Source: an uncultured bacterium (lineage in GTDB: Bacteria; Bacteroidota; Bacteroidia; Bacteroidales; Bacteroidaceae). Taken from it: a DNA stretch of 63,426 bases. Below, piece by piece: positions 51,436 to 60,293 of this stretch; position 1 is the first letter of the stretch, and every line of letters starts with the position of its first letter. The notes under the pieces are model-generated. The model searched no databases. It was not told the origin of the DNA and saw nothing but the letters and a program-made list of their open reading frames with translations. Position numbers and translations under genes: made by a program. The stretch is from contig CAJMQU010000026.1 in the NCBI GenBank assembly GCA_905215555.1, positions 1 through 63,426 of the forward strand, written 5' to 3'.

Positions 51436-53730
51436 CTAAAAACTCAGCGTAATATGTGCCAGCGCGTTAATACCTGCATTGGGATAGTAGGCTGCATAAT
51501 TGGAGGTGCGGAGTAACTTACTATCTTTATCCTTTATCTGGTTTTTACCGTGACCTTCGTACACAGCACTTCCTGATGCATAGCCGTTGCTTTCGTAGGT
51601 TTCGTCAAATAGGTTATAGACTGTCACACCTACATTAACAGATTTCAGCCCTTTCAGTTTGAAAGTGTATCCGAGGTTCAGGTTACTTACACAGTAAGCG
51701 TCCAGTGTACAGTCTTCCTGATGGGCATTGTTTAAATATTGCTTGCTGACGTATTGTGTCTGCAAAGATGCATTAAAACCTTTATAATCCAAAGAGATGA
51801 GGCTGTTTGCCATGAAGTCCGGTGAGAAAGAAATGGGGGTAGTGCCGATATAGCGGGTGGTCTGCGAGATACCCCAACTTTCGCTATACATATCTTTTCC
51901 GTCCTCATTCACATCACTCAGATATTCGGTGTAATTCTTGATGCGGTTACGGCTCCAGGTTGCATTGACATCCCAGCGCAGCCAGTTGGCGATGCGGGCG
52001 CCTGCCATCAACTCGATGCCCATACGGTAACTGTCCTTCACGTTTTCTGCTACGGGTTCTCCGATTTCGTTCAATTGTCCATTCAGAACCAATTGATTCT
52101 TATAATCCATATAGTACAGGTTGACGCCTGCATTGAACCAGCCTTTGCGGAAGGTGTACCCCAGTTCATAGTCGAACATCCGTTCTGATTTGGGTTGCGC
52201 GGCAAACAGGTTGTCGGTATAGTTGTTACGTGTCGGTTCTTTGTTTGCCACACTGAAGGAGGCATAAAGATTGTTATAGGGATTAATTTTCCAGAAGATA
52301 CCGGCTTTAGGATTGAAGAAGCTGAAATCTTCGTCAATATTCAACGGTTGCAAGTGTGCCGGATCGGCTGTCCAATCCCACTTATCGTTATTGCCGTTTA
52401 TCTTGTAGCGCAGATAGCGATATTGCATATCGGCATATAAACTAACCCCATCTAGTAGCTCATAATTTACCTTTGCATAGATATTGCCATCTGTTTTCCG
52501 TCCGATGTTGCGGTAATATTCGTGATCGGGGGCAAGCTCCCCCAGATAATTCTTCACCCATACCACTTTACCGTTGTGGGTGTTCTTATAATAATTCAGT
52601 CCGCCACCGATGGAGGCATCTAACTTGTTGCCTTTATAATCAAAAGAGAATATACCACCACCGAAACCACTATCCACCAGTTTGCGGCGTATAAGGTCCG
52701 ATTTCTCTATGGTGATGCCGTTTGTTTCAAATGGTGTCAACCCATACTCCACCAGTGTACGTCGATTTTTGTATTCCTCATAGTAACCGTAACCGTCAGT
52801 GTAGTGCAGTGCTATGTTCAGTTTCCATGAAGAAGACAATATTTGGTTCAGTAATAATTGGTAATGTGTCTGGCGGTAGTAATCTATCTGGTTGTCATAG
52901 AACCCGATTACATTGCCTTGGGCATCTTCTATGGCACCGTTGGGATTGTATTTACGGTCGTTTTCCAGTGTCTTTTTATCCAGACCATCCCAGGCATGAT
53001 ATGTTTCTTCTTTTCCGCCGAAGCTGATGAATTTGACGGTGGTCTTATCGCCGTAATATCCGCCTTGCACAAAATAAGATTTCAGGTCGGCACTGGCACG
53101 GTCACGGTAGCCGTCACTGTGGATATTAGACAAACGTGCATCGAATCCCCAGCGTCCGTTGATAAGACCTGTACCTGCTTTTACCGTTTCCTTATGTGTG
53201 TTGAATGAACCGTAAGAGCCTGAGAACTCTGCATATGGTGTGGGCAGAATGCCTTGTGTCTTCATATTGATACTGGCTCCGAATGCTCCCGCACCATTTG
53301 TGGAAGTTCCTGCACCACGTTGAATCTGCAAGTCCTGAAGTGAAGAGGCTAGGTCGGGAGTATTTACCCAAAATATGGAATGGCTTTCCGCATCATTCAT
53401 CGGTATACCGTTGGTGGTTACGTTGATGCGTGTAGCGTCTGTTCCGCGTACTCGGATACTGGTGTAGCCGATACCTGCACCTGCATCACTCGTTGTCAGT
53501 ACGGACGGTGTGAACGACAATAGATAAGGAATATCTTGTCCGAAGTTCTGTTTCTTAAGCTGTTCTTTACTTACATTGGTAAATGCCACCGGAGTGGTTC
53601 CGGTGGCGCGGGTGGAGATAATTTCTACTTCCTGCAGGTTTATCATCCGCAAGCTGTCTTTCTCATGCGTTTGCGCACAGACACTCAGCGTCGCCGTCAA
53701 CAGGCAGGCCGCCATTGCATGTTTTCTCAT
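51436..53730 (-). CDS. TonB-dependent receptor, predicted outer membrane thiamine transporter
   Basis: The product has 764 residues with a signal peptide (LTATLSVCAQ). The plug opens with INLQEVEIISTRATGTTPVA and has NVSKEQLKKQNFGQDIPYLL, SIRVRGTDATRINVTTNGIP and LQIQRGAGTSTNGAGAFG; the barrel follows to the C-terminal Phe (INALAHITLSF). It lacks the extra N-terminal domain of SusC proteins, as in vitamin and siderophore receptors. The TPP riboswitch 50 bp upstream and the downstream pnuT and thiN genes point to thiamine or a thiamine derivative as cargo. Confidence 0.94.
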   Translation of the reverse strand: MRKHAMAACLLTATLSVCAQTHEKDSLRMINLQEVEIISTRATGTTPVAFTNVSKEQLKKQNFGQDIPYLLSFTPSVLTTSDAGAGIGYTSIRVRGTDATRINVTTNGIPMNDAESHSIFWVNTPDLASSLQDLQIQRGAGTSTNGAGAFGASINMKTQGILPTPYAEFSGSYGSFNTHKETVKAGTGLINGRWGFDARLSNIHSDGYRDRASADLKSYFVQGGYYGDKTTVKFISFGGKEETYHAWDGLDKKTLENDRKYNPNGAIEDAQGNVIGFYDNQIDYYRQTHYQLLLNQILSSSWKLNIALHYTDGYGYYEEYKNRRTLVEYGLTPFETNGITIEKSDLIRRKLVDSGFGGGIFSFDYKGNKLDASIGGGLNYYKNTHNGKVVWVKNYLGELAPDHEYYRNIGRKTDGNIYAKVNYELLDGVSLYADMQYRYLRYKINGNNDKWDWTADPAHLQPLNIDEDFSFFNPKAGIFWKINPYNNLYASFSVANKEPTRNNYTDNLFAAQPKSERMFDYELGYTFRKGWFNAGVNLYYMDYKNQLVLNGQLNEIGEPVAENVKDSYRMGIELMAGARIANWLRWDVNATWSRNRIKNYTEYLSDVNEDGKDMYSESWGISQTTRYIGTTPISFSPDFMANSLISLDYKGFNASLQTQYVSKQYLNNAHQEDCTLDAYCVSNLNLGYTFKLKGLKSVNVGVTVYNLFDETYESNGYASGSAVYEGHGKNQIKDKDSKLLRTSNYAAYYPNAGINALAHITLSF

Positions 53731-53779
53731 TACAATTTTAACTATTAAAGATTAATACAGAAAAGGGGAACTTTTCTTC

Positions 53780-53856
53780 TTTTCCCTACGTCGGCACTAC
53801 CCGAATCAGGTCAATGGGTATGATCTCAGCCCGTCATATTAGGGCACCCCTTAGTT
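53780..53856 (-). ncRNA. TPP riboswitch (THI element)
   Basis: Read leftward the sequence has the conserved aptamer blocks: GGGGTGCCC, GGGCTGAGATCATACCC, GACCTGATTCGGGTAGTGCCG and CGTAGGGAA. These cover P2, the pyrimidine-binding CUGAGA loop, and the pyrophosphate helix. Just past the aptamer, CCCCTT (leftward, 53763-53768) can pair with AAGGGG at the 5' side of P2 and may form the competing structure. No U-run terminator is seen, so control of translation or a weak attenuator is likely. It controls the receptor-pnuT-thiN operon. Confidence 0.96.
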
Positions 53857-53867
53857 GAAATCGGGAG

Positions 53868-53899
53868 CAAAAGTAGCCGTTTTCATCGAAACCTGCAAA
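53868..53899 (-). promoter_or_regulatory. Consensus promoter of the thiamine operon
   Basis: Read leftward, TTTG (53899-53896) and TACTTTTG (53875-53868) are separated by 20 bases, a full match to the Bacteroides -33/-7 consensus. Transcription starts just before the TPP aptamer. Confidence 0.88.
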
Positions 53900-54005
53900 T
53901 GGAGTGAACGATAATCGAATATATTTGTTAATTTTGTAATTCGGTGGATAATTCTTTATCCCGTTTTTAAATAACTATTTTTATTAACATCAAACGAATA
54001 ATATT

Positions 54006-54878
54006 ATGGTATTATTATTACAAGCAGCGGCTCCAGTCGCTGGAACAGTAGTGGAAGATAGCTTCAGTAAATTACAGATCTTCCTTCAGCAATTAATAGA
54101 TTGGGGAGTGAATGCAGGCGGTCATATCATTGGCGCGGTGTTGATCTTTATCGTCGGACGTTTTGTGATTTCTTTTCTTAATAAGATGGTGGCTCGCTTG
54201 CTGGCCAAACGTCATGTAGATGCCAGTATCCAGAGTTTTGTCAAGAGCTTGGTGAATATTCTGCTGACTATCCTGTTGATTATCGCCGTTATCGGTAAGT
54301 TGGGAGTCGAAACTACTTCGTTTGCTGCTTTGCTGGCATCCGCCGGTGTGGCTATCGGTATGGCGTTGTCCGGAAATTTGCAGAACTTTGCCGGTGGTCT
54401 GATTGTCTTGTTGCTCCGCCCCTATAAAGTGGGAGATCTGATTGAAAGCCAGGGCGTGACAGGCACAGTACGTGAAATTCAAATTTTCCACACCATCCTG
54501 ACCACCGGTGACAACAAAGTGATTTATATTCCGAACGGGGCGTTGAGTAGTGGTACAGTGACTAACTATAGCCGCGAAGATACCCGCCGCGTAGAATGGG
54601 TAATCGGTGTAGAGTATGGCGAGAACTTTGATAAAGTAGAAGAAACTACCCGCCGTATTATTGCCGAAGATAAGCGGATACTCAATGATCCTGCGCCTTT
54701 CATTGCCCTTCATGCGCTTGATGCAAGCAGTGTGAATGTTATCATCCGTGTTTGGGTGAAGAGTGAGGATTACTGGGGAGTTTATTTCGATATGAACAAA
54801 ACCATTTACTCCGTATTCAATAAGGAGGGAATCGGTTTCCCTTTCCCACAGCTGACGGTACATCAGGTAAAAGACTGA
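54006..54878 (+). CDS. mscS: Small-conductance mechanosensitive channel (MscS family)
   Basis: The product has 290 residues. Three membrane helices end in the pore helix ASAGVAIGMALSGNLQNFAG, followed by GGLIVLLLRPYKVGDLIE at the base of the pore. The cytoplasmic beta and alpha/beta domains follow (GTVREIQIFHTILTTGDNKV, IPNGALSSGTVTNYS, GIGFPFPQLTVHQVKD). It releases solutes on osmotic downshock. Candidate -7 boxes TATATTTG (53920-53927) and TAATTTTG (53929-53936) precede it. It is a single-gene unit with a terminator behind. Confidence 0.95.
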   Translation: MVLLLQAAAPVAGTVVEDSFSKLQIFLQQLIDWGVNAGGHIIGAVLIFIVGRFVISFLNKMVARLLAKRHVDASIQSFVKSLVNILLTILLIIAVIGKLGVETTSFAALLASAGVAIGMALSGNLQNFAGGLIVLLLRPYKVGDLIESQGVTGTVREIQIFHTILTTGDNKVIYIPNGALSSGTVTNYSREDTRRVEWVIGVEYGENFDKVEETTRRIIAEDKRILNDPAPFIALHALDASSVNVIIRVWVKSEDYWGVYFDMNKTIYSVFNKEGIGFPFPQLTVHQVKD

Positions 54879-54887
54879 TCATCATGT

Positions 54888-54932
54888 AAATGAAGAGGAG
54901 CATTGCACTTACTGTGATGTTCCTCTTCATTT
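54888..54932. terminator. Bidirectional terminator
   Basis: AAATGAAGAGGAGCAT (54888-54903) pairs with ATGTTCCTCTTCATTT (54917-54932) over 16 bp with one G-U pair, with A/T-rich flanks on both sides. It serves the rightward mscS gene and the leftward small gene. Confidence 0.9.
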
Positions 54933-54965
54933 ATTATTACTTATCTACGAATATTGTTATTTCCT

Positions 54966-55214
54966 TTATATCTTGTATACTCCGAGTTCTTCTTCTATTT
55001 CTTCACATTCATTCTTTTCGATATGTAGTAAATGGTTGATTTCCCTTCGTTTCTCAAGATCAGTGAAGTAGCTTTCTACTACAGTGTACAAGTCAAAGCC
55101 TCGGGTGGAACCTGCCGCCATGTCCAGTGACTCTACCATTTTCTCTACTGCTTGGTGAATGCGTTCCTTATTGATGAAATGCAATTCGTTACTATGAATC
55201 AGATACTTTTCCAT
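54966..55214 (-). CDS. Small acidic hypothetical protein
   Basis: The product has 82 residues and is not recognised. It is soluble, probably mostly helical, with an acidic C-terminus (HIEKNECEEIEEELGVYKI) and a central SLDMAAGSTRGFDLYTVVES segment. It has no signal peptide and no membrane segment. It lies between the mscS terminator and the STN-type receptor, on the receptor strand, 160 bp downstream of it, so it could be read through from that operon or have its own promoter. Confidence 0.6.
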   Translation of the reverse strand: MEKYLIHSNELHFINKERIHQAVEKMVESLDMAAGSTRGFDLYTVVESYFTDLEKRREINHLLHIEKNECEEIEEELGVYKI

Positions 55215-55374
55215 GATAGTTGTGTTTTAAAGTTCTTGTTGATATAACATTTGTTGCGAATGGTTAGTTCATACATTAAAAATAATAAATCATTTCCTAA
55301 GTTAATATAGAATTAATCGCTTTTTTGTTTATGAGGGAATTGAAATGAACTGTTGGTTGTTTTCCTTGTGTCTT

Positions 55375-57999
55375 TTAAAAATAGATTTTATAGCTTATAT
55401 TGGGGATTAAACCTGTGCCGTCAACCTTTTTGATTTTATTAGTTTTCTCATTATATTCATAAAAATGCATTCCGGTGCGCATGCCCACATTCAGCAGTTT
55501 GATGGCAAACTCGTGCGATACCTTTTTCTTATTAATCCGGTAGCTGAAGGAAATATCCCCGTTGATGGTCGGGGAGAACTTTTCGCTGTATGCCTTCGTT
55601 TCGTCGAATACGATATCATGTTCTATCATGCTTTGCTTCCTGTCCACCGGGGTGTAGCGGTCGCCTCCCTGGAAGTAGATGCGTCCGTTAAGGCTGAGTA
55701 CATTTTGTTTCAGCCGGCCCACCATCCATTCTTTTCCGGCAAGGACGTTCAGCAGGTAGTTTTTGTCCAGTCGCGTATTGCGCCAGATGTTGTCTCCGCC
55801 TTTATAGCGGGATTTGAACAGGGAAGCTGTTATCATATAATAGAAGCCGTCTTTCATATATTGTTCCAAGGTGATGTCGATACCATAATTCTTGCCGGCT
55901 CCTTTGTTCTTGAGTATCTTTTCCAGATAGAAGTCCTGGTGGTTGATGATGGAAAAGGAAGAATTCTCTTCGATGGGGATGCGGAACAGATACTGATAAT
56001 AGGGCTCTATCTTTAGGTGCATGTATGGGTTGATGTTCCAGTCATACGTAAGTCCGAAGTGATGGGCTTTGGCAAAATCCAGATATTTGTTGGATTCGGT
56101 TTTGCCGTTGACGGTGCGTTCCACGAAGTAATAATCCAGTTTCTCCCGGCGGCTGTGCAGTCCGTAGGCTGCTGCCAGAGAATGCTTCGGAAGGAAAGAC
56201 CATTTGATGGCTGCCCGGGGCTCTACGGACCAGTTCTTGTTGAGGGTGAAGTATTGGGCAGTGAGGCCCAGACTGGCGGTGAGGCGGTTGCTTAAATTGA
56301 TGACGGAACTGCTGTATGCCGAGAGTACGGCGCTTTCTCCATTACCTTTTGAGATTTGTTCCATGGGGATGTCCAGTCCGAAGTAGGGGCTGACTTTATA
56401 GTCCAGGTCATATTTCAGCCCTGTGAGGGTGATACCCGTCCTGTTCACATGGTTGGGACTGAATTTCTTATTCAGATAAGAGTTGAAGACAACGTCCCAT
56501 TTGGAATTCCGGATATCTCCTACGGGGACTATCCGGTCATCTTCCGTCTGCTGATTGGCTATCGTGTGGTCTTGGGAATAGGTGGCGGCGAGTGACGAAC
56601 GGATATAAGTGTCTGCATTGATGAGGTATTTGTGAGTCACACCTGTGGCGGCTTTGTCCAGGTTGGTCTCGCCCGATTGGCGGTCGGCTTGTGTCTCCCA
56701 TTCCTCCCGTTTCTCGGCTTCGGGCTTGTTGCGGTCTATCAGACCGATTCCCCATAAAGAGAAGGTACCGGCTCTCTTTGTCGGGAAGTTCAGCTTGAAG
56801 GCAAGGTCCTGGTATTTCATGTTTATATCGTTACCGGTGGCTAAGGAAGTTGTGGAGAAGCGGTAGTTGAAGATGTAGGAACTGCCCTGTTTCTTGCTTA
56901 TCGGGCCTTCGGATGCCAGGTCGATACCCATAATTCCTAATTGGAAGGTATGCTCATACTTCTGATTGTTTCCGTTGCGGATGTGCATGTCGAAAACGCC
57001 CGATAAGGCATTGCTGTATTCGGCAGGGAAAGCACCGTTATAGAAATCGGAGTTGCCCACGACCTGTGTGCTCAGGGCGGACAGGAAGCCGCCGCCCAGA
57101 CCGGAGACGTCAGCAAAGTGGGTAGGATTGGGAATCTCGACGCCTTCCAGCCTCCACTGCGTGAACTGGGGGGAGTTTCCTCTGATGGCTATCGCGTTTG
57201 TCCCGACGCTACCTGCCACGCCTGCAAATGCAGTGGTCAGTCGGGCGGGGTCGTCGAAGCCGTTGGCAAACCTGCCGGCTTCTTCCATGCTAATCATGCG
57301 TCCGCCGGTGATGGCCATGGTGTTCAGGGGCTTGTCTTTACGGACTTCGGGGTGTATGACGACCTCGTCCAGTGAGTGGACGTTTTCGTCGAGAGGGATT
57401 TCGAGGTACACTTCTTTGGAGGAAGTCACGGGGATTTCGTTGAGGATGCTTGCGTTGTAGCCCACAAAAGAGGCTTGCAGGTTGCAGCGCCCCACCAGAA
57501 CGTGCTCTATCCGGAATCTGCCTAAACTATCAGTGGTGGTTCCCAGCGAACCGCTACCCATGATTCTTACGGTGGCAAATTCTATCGGCATGTTGGTTTT
57601 GGAGTCGATAACGACGCCTCTTATGGTTTGAGTTAGTTTTTGTGTCTTTTCTTTGGCGGACGGTTGTTGTCCGTCCGCTGAGGTGATGATGATGTGGTAG
57701 CCTGTTATTTTGTAGGTATAGCGGGTGCCTTTCAGAATTTGGGATAATGCTTTGTCTATGCTCAAGTTCTTGAAGGAAAGGGAGAGTTGTTTTTTTACGT
57801 CTAAGGCAGATAGTTCATAAGCCACGCTGTAGCCGGTTTGTAGCTCTATCTGGGCAAAGGCTTCTTCCAGCGAACTATTTCTATTCTGTATGGTGATTCT
57901 TTTCCCTTCATCCTGCGCGGTGGCGGCGAGGGAGAGAAGGGTGAAGAGCAGGAAAATAATGTTTTTATTTATTTGCTTATTAATGCTTATTCGATTCAT
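55375..57999 (-). CDS. STN-domain TonB-dependent receptor (FecA-like signalling type)
   Basis: The product has 874 residues from ATG 57999; a longer frame extends to 58074 but the signal peptide (NIIFLLFTLLSLAATAQ) follows 57999. After it comes an STN domain (ITIQNRNSSLEEAFAQIELQ, LSLSFKNLSIDKALSQILKG), a carboxypeptidase-like domain (IRGVVIDSKTNMPIEFATV), the plug (NAIAIRGNSPQFTQWRLEGV) and a barrel. The STN domain contacts the periplasmic side of a FecR protein, so ligand uptake can switch on the ECF sigma factor. No SusD follows, so the cargo need not be a glycan. A probable antisense RNA covers its leader. Confidence 0.92.
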   Translation of the reverse strand: MNRISINKQINKNIIFLLFTLLSLAATAQDEGKRITIQNRNSSLEEAFAQIELQTGYSVAYELSALDVKKQLSLSFKNLSIDKALSQILKGTRYTYKITGYHIIITSADGQQPSAKEKTQKLTQTIRGVVIDSKTNMPIEFATVRIMGSGSLGTTTDSLGRFRIEHVLVGRCNLQASFVGYNASILNEIPVTSSKEVYLEIPLDENVHSLDEVVIHPEVRKDKPLNTMAITGGRMISMEEAGRFANGFDDPARLTTAFAGVAGSVGTNAIAIRGNSPQFTQWRLEGVEIPNPTHFADVSGLGGGFLSALSTQVVGNSDFYNGAFPAEYSNALSGVFDMHIRNGNNQKYEHTFQLGIMGIDLASEGPISKKQGSSYIFNYRFSTTSLATGNDINMKYQDLAFKLNFPTKRAGTFSLWGIGLIDRNKPEAEKREEWETQADRQSGETNLDKAATGVTHKYLINADTYIRSSLAATYSQDHTIANQQTEDDRIVPVGDIRNSKWDVVFNSYLNKKFSPNHVNRTGITLTGLKYDLDYKVSPYFGLDIPMEQISKGNGESAVLSAYSSSVINLSNRLTASLGLTAQYFTLNKNWSVEPRAAIKWSFLPKHSLAAAYGLHSRREKLDYYFVERTVNGKTESNKYLDFAKAHHFGLTYDWNINPYMHLKIEPYYQYLFRIPIEENSSFSIINHQDFYLEKILKNKGAGKNYGIDITLEQYMKDGFYYMITASLFKSRYKGGDNIWRNTRLDKNYLLNVLAGKEWMVGRLKQNVLSLNGRIYFQGGDRYTPVDRKQSMIEHDIVFDETKAYSEKFSPTINGDISFSYRINKKKVSHEFAIKLLNVGMRTGMHFYEYNEKTNKIKKVDGTGLIPNISYKIYF

Positions 58000-58081
58000 G
58001 TATTGTACATTTTTATAAGATAAGCTGCATTTCGGCATAACTTTTTTATGCAAGCATGAAAGTTCTGCACTCAATTTGCAT

Positions 58082-58185
58082 TATCTTTGTAGGGTTAATA
58101 CTTTATTGTTAGTTTGAAATTAAAAAAGGATTAACATCTCAGAACCGGGTTGAGAGTCTCAAGCTACAATCCGGTTCCTTTTTAT
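58082..58185 (+). ncRNA. Probable cis-antisense small RNA opposite the receptor leader (DonS-like position)
   Basis: On the strand opposite the fecR and receptor genes, a -7 box TATCTTTG (58082-58089) is followed, about 55 bases later, by a strong intrinsic terminator: GAACCGGGTTG (58142-58152) pairs with CAATCCGGTTC (58167-58177), then a T-run (58179-58183). This predicts an RNA of about 90 nt from near 58096. It lies entirely in the gap between the anti-sigma gene and the receptor start, where conserved antisense RNAs (DonS type) are known in ECF-controlled Bacteroides loci. No clear -33 element is visible. Confidence 0.6.
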
Positions 58186-58203
58186 TCCATAGGCTGCTGG
58201 GTT

Positions 58204-59175
58204 TTATGGGTTATTACTCAATTCTATTTCGTTGCCCTCCTGCCGGTAGCGGAAGCCAATCATTTCTTTCAGTACGGTTAATATCTCGTCCAGATTCTCG
58301 TTTTTCAGGAACCTGACGGTGTAGCGCTTGGAAGCAGGGATGTTGACGGAAGTGTTGAACGTTACGTTGTACCGTCTTTCCAGTGTCCGGATGATTTCGG
58401 TGAAAGGTGCATGGGCAAATATCAGTTTGCCGGTGATCCAGCTATCGGTGTCATTGGCGGGGATTTCCGTAATGCTGATGTCGGAGGTGCGCTTGTCATA
58501 GGTCAGTTGTTCGTTGGGTTTCAATATCCGGGAGGTCTGGGCGGGGGAGGTGACTTCTACCTTGCCGCTTATCAGGGTGGTAGTCACTGAATTGTCATCT
58601 GCATAAGCCTTTACGTTGAATTTGGTTCCCAATACTTTGACGGAGAGTTGCGGAGTATTTACGATGAACGGGTGAGCGGCATCTTTTTTGACGGAGAAGT
58701 AGGCTTCGCCGTTGAGGTGCACGGTGCGTTGGGAGTCAGAAAACCGTTTGGGGTATTTGATAACGGTTCCGGCATTCAGCCATATTTCGGAGCTGTCGGG
58801 CAGGAGTAGGTGCTTCTTCTCACCGTATGCTGCTGAAATCTCAATCAGATTATTCTGGGTGGAGGTATGGTAAAGATAGCCTCCTGCTATGATGAATAGC
58901 GGGATGAGTACGGCTGCGATGCGGCTGATTTTTTGACGCAAGGAGAGGGGACGCATCTTTTGATGCCCGATTCTTTTGTTCACCCGTTCCAAGGCGAGGT
59001 AAGTGTCCGGATCGGCTTTCGCTTCTACTTCATTCCAATAAGCGAGTGAGGCTTTCTCTTTTTCCTCCGGGTACTTGTCTTTGATAATCCATCTCTGAAC
59101 CTGCTCCTCTGTTTCAGGCGAGAAACGTCCCGACAAATATTTTCGTATGATTTTAACGATATGATTTGTTTCCAT
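58204..59175 (-). CDS. FecR-family anti-sigma factor
   Basis: The product has 323 residues. A cytoplasmic N-terminal part of about 85 residues (KIIRKYLSGRFSPETEEQVQ, EKEKASLAYWNEVE) binds the sigma factor, followed by one membrane helix (IAAVLIPLFIIAGGYLYH, about 88-105). The periplasmic FecR domain has EKKHLLLPDSSEIWLNAGTV, VHLNGEAYFSVKKDAAHPF and VKVLGTKFNVKAY; a DUF4974 domain closes it (FAHAPFTEIIRTLERRYNVTF). It relays the receptor signal to the ECF sigma factor. The gap to the sigma gene is unusually long (391 bp) and holds a 22-bp repeat array. Confidence 0.95.
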   Translation of the reverse strand: METNHIVKIIRKYLSGRFSPETEEQVQRWIIKDKYPEEKEKASLAYWNEVEAKADPDTYLALERVNKRIGHQKMRPLSLRQKISRIAAVLIPLFIIAGGYLYHTSTQNNLIEISAAYGEKKHLLLPDSSEIWLNAGTVIKYPKRFSDSQRTVHLNGEAYFSVKKDAAHPFIVNTPQLSVKVLGTKFNVKAYADDNSVTTTLISGKVEVTSPAQTSRILKPNEQLTYDKRTSDISITEIPANDTDSWITGKLIFAHAPFTEIIRTLERRYNVTFNTSVNIPASKRYTVRFLKNENLDEILTVLKEMIGFRYRQEGNEIELSNNP

Positions 59176-59366
59176 TTTTACTGCTTTTGGTATATATACA
59201 GTTGAGATGGGGAAAGCTCAATAAGAAAACTGATATTTTTTTCAAGAGAAGTTATTCATGAAGATTTTGCTCATTAGCGAAACGAATAAGAGTTTTTAGA
59301 TAGAAGAACATTAGAACAAAAAGCGAAACAGGGGCAGCAAATCAGGAAAAGACATTTACCGCTGTA

Positions 59367-59476
59367 TGTAACGGTCTTTACCTCCTATTGTAACGGTCTT
59401 TACCTCCTATTGTAACGACCTTTACCTCGGTATGTAACGGTCTTTACCTCGGCGTGTAAATGAAGTTACCATTTGG
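59367..59476 (+). repeat. 22-bp tandem repeat array, copy 2 (5 units)
   Basis: Five contiguous units (starting at 59367, 59389, 59411, 59433 and 59455) have the core TGTAACGGTCTTTACCTC followed by CTAT or GGTA. The last unit is again the special form TGTAAATGAAGTTACCATTT followed by GG, then GGTAAAC, as in copy 1. The word catttaccg (59353-59361) precedes it, as at 308-316. The array lies between the sigma gene (stop at 59567) and the FecR gene (start at 59175). The rest of this 391-bp gap shows no gene and no clear promoter for fecR. Confidence 0.85.
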
Positions 59477-59566
59477 GGTAAACAGAATCACCACGTGAAG
59501 AAACAGCCACGTACTTATAAGGTAAAAGAAGATAATTCATATCCGAATAGAATACTGTATCGGAAG

Positions 59567-60118
59567 TTATAAAAATACTACGAAGAAACATGAGATTGTT
59601 TTCCGTATCTCTTTCAAGGCAAGGCTCAATTGGCTTTCTACATTTCTTTTGGTAGTGTGCAGCCGTTCGGCTATTTCTTCATTGCTCAATCCTTCGTTCC
59701 GGCTCAATACATAAATCTTCCGTCGTTGCTCCGGCATGTTTTCCACCGTCTCGTCAATCTGCAACCCCAACTCTTTTGCTATCATATCCTCCTCGGAAGT
59801 AGAACCGTATTCTTGCCCCTGAACTGTGCTCAGATAAGCCTCCTGCACATATTTATGCTTCAAAAAGTTGATTGCCGAATTCCTTGCCATCGTATGCAGA
59901 AAAGAATCGAACGATTTGGCATTGTCTATATCCCGGTGTTTCACCCAAAGATTTACAAATAAATCTTCTGCCAACTCCTCGGCATCCGCTTCGGACTTGA
60001 CGTAGCCGTATATAAACGCCTTTACTTTTCCGTAATAAGCCAGAAAAACAACCTCGAATGCCTTGTGACATCCCTGTTGCAAGGCTTCAAGTGCTTTCAT
60101 ATCCATCTTATTACTCAT
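59567..60118 (-). CDS. ECF-type RNA polymerase sigma factor
   Basis: The product has 183 residues from ATG 60118. A TTG-initiated frame to 60151 exists, and ATG 60106 is another option. Region 2 shows CHKAFEVVFLAYYGKVKAFI and EADAEELAEDLFVNLWVKH, with FDSFLHTMARNSAINFLKHK after it. Region 4 shows VENMPEQRRKIYVLSRNEGL and SNEEIAERLHTTKRNVESQL. It is released by the FecR protein and should activate the receptor gene. The C-terminus is hydrophobic (ISCFFVVFL), a common feature in this subgroup. Confidence 0.95.
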   Translation of the reverse strand: MSNKMDMKALEALQQGCHKAFEVVFLAYYGKVKAFIYGYVKSEADAEELAEDLFVNLWVKHRDIDNAKSFDSFLHTMARNSAINFLKHKYVQEAYLSTVQGQEYGSTSEEDMIAKELGLQIDETVENMPEQRRKIYVLSRNEGLSNEEIAERLHTTKRNVESQLSLALKEIRKTISCFFVVFL

Positions 60119-60231
60119 GTAGGGGGCTGTTTTGGTTCTTGGTGGGAACAAAAGAAGTGATTATTTATCTTATGAAGTCCTCCTTTTCGAATAATTAACC
60201 ATGTCCTTTCTATTTTAGCATTTCTCCGGGG

Positions 60232-60263
60232 CTTGGGCATATCTCGGAGATATGGTATATTTG
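60232..60263 (+). promoter_or_regulatory. Promoter left in front of the decayed glycosidase gene
   Basis: CTTG (60232-60235) and TATATTTG (60256-60263) are 20 bases apart and match the Bacteroides -33/-7 layout. The ATG of the pseudogene follows at 60294. Confidence 0.6.
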
Positions 60264-60293
60264 CAAAGTAAACTTTTTAATCTTGATGAACCC

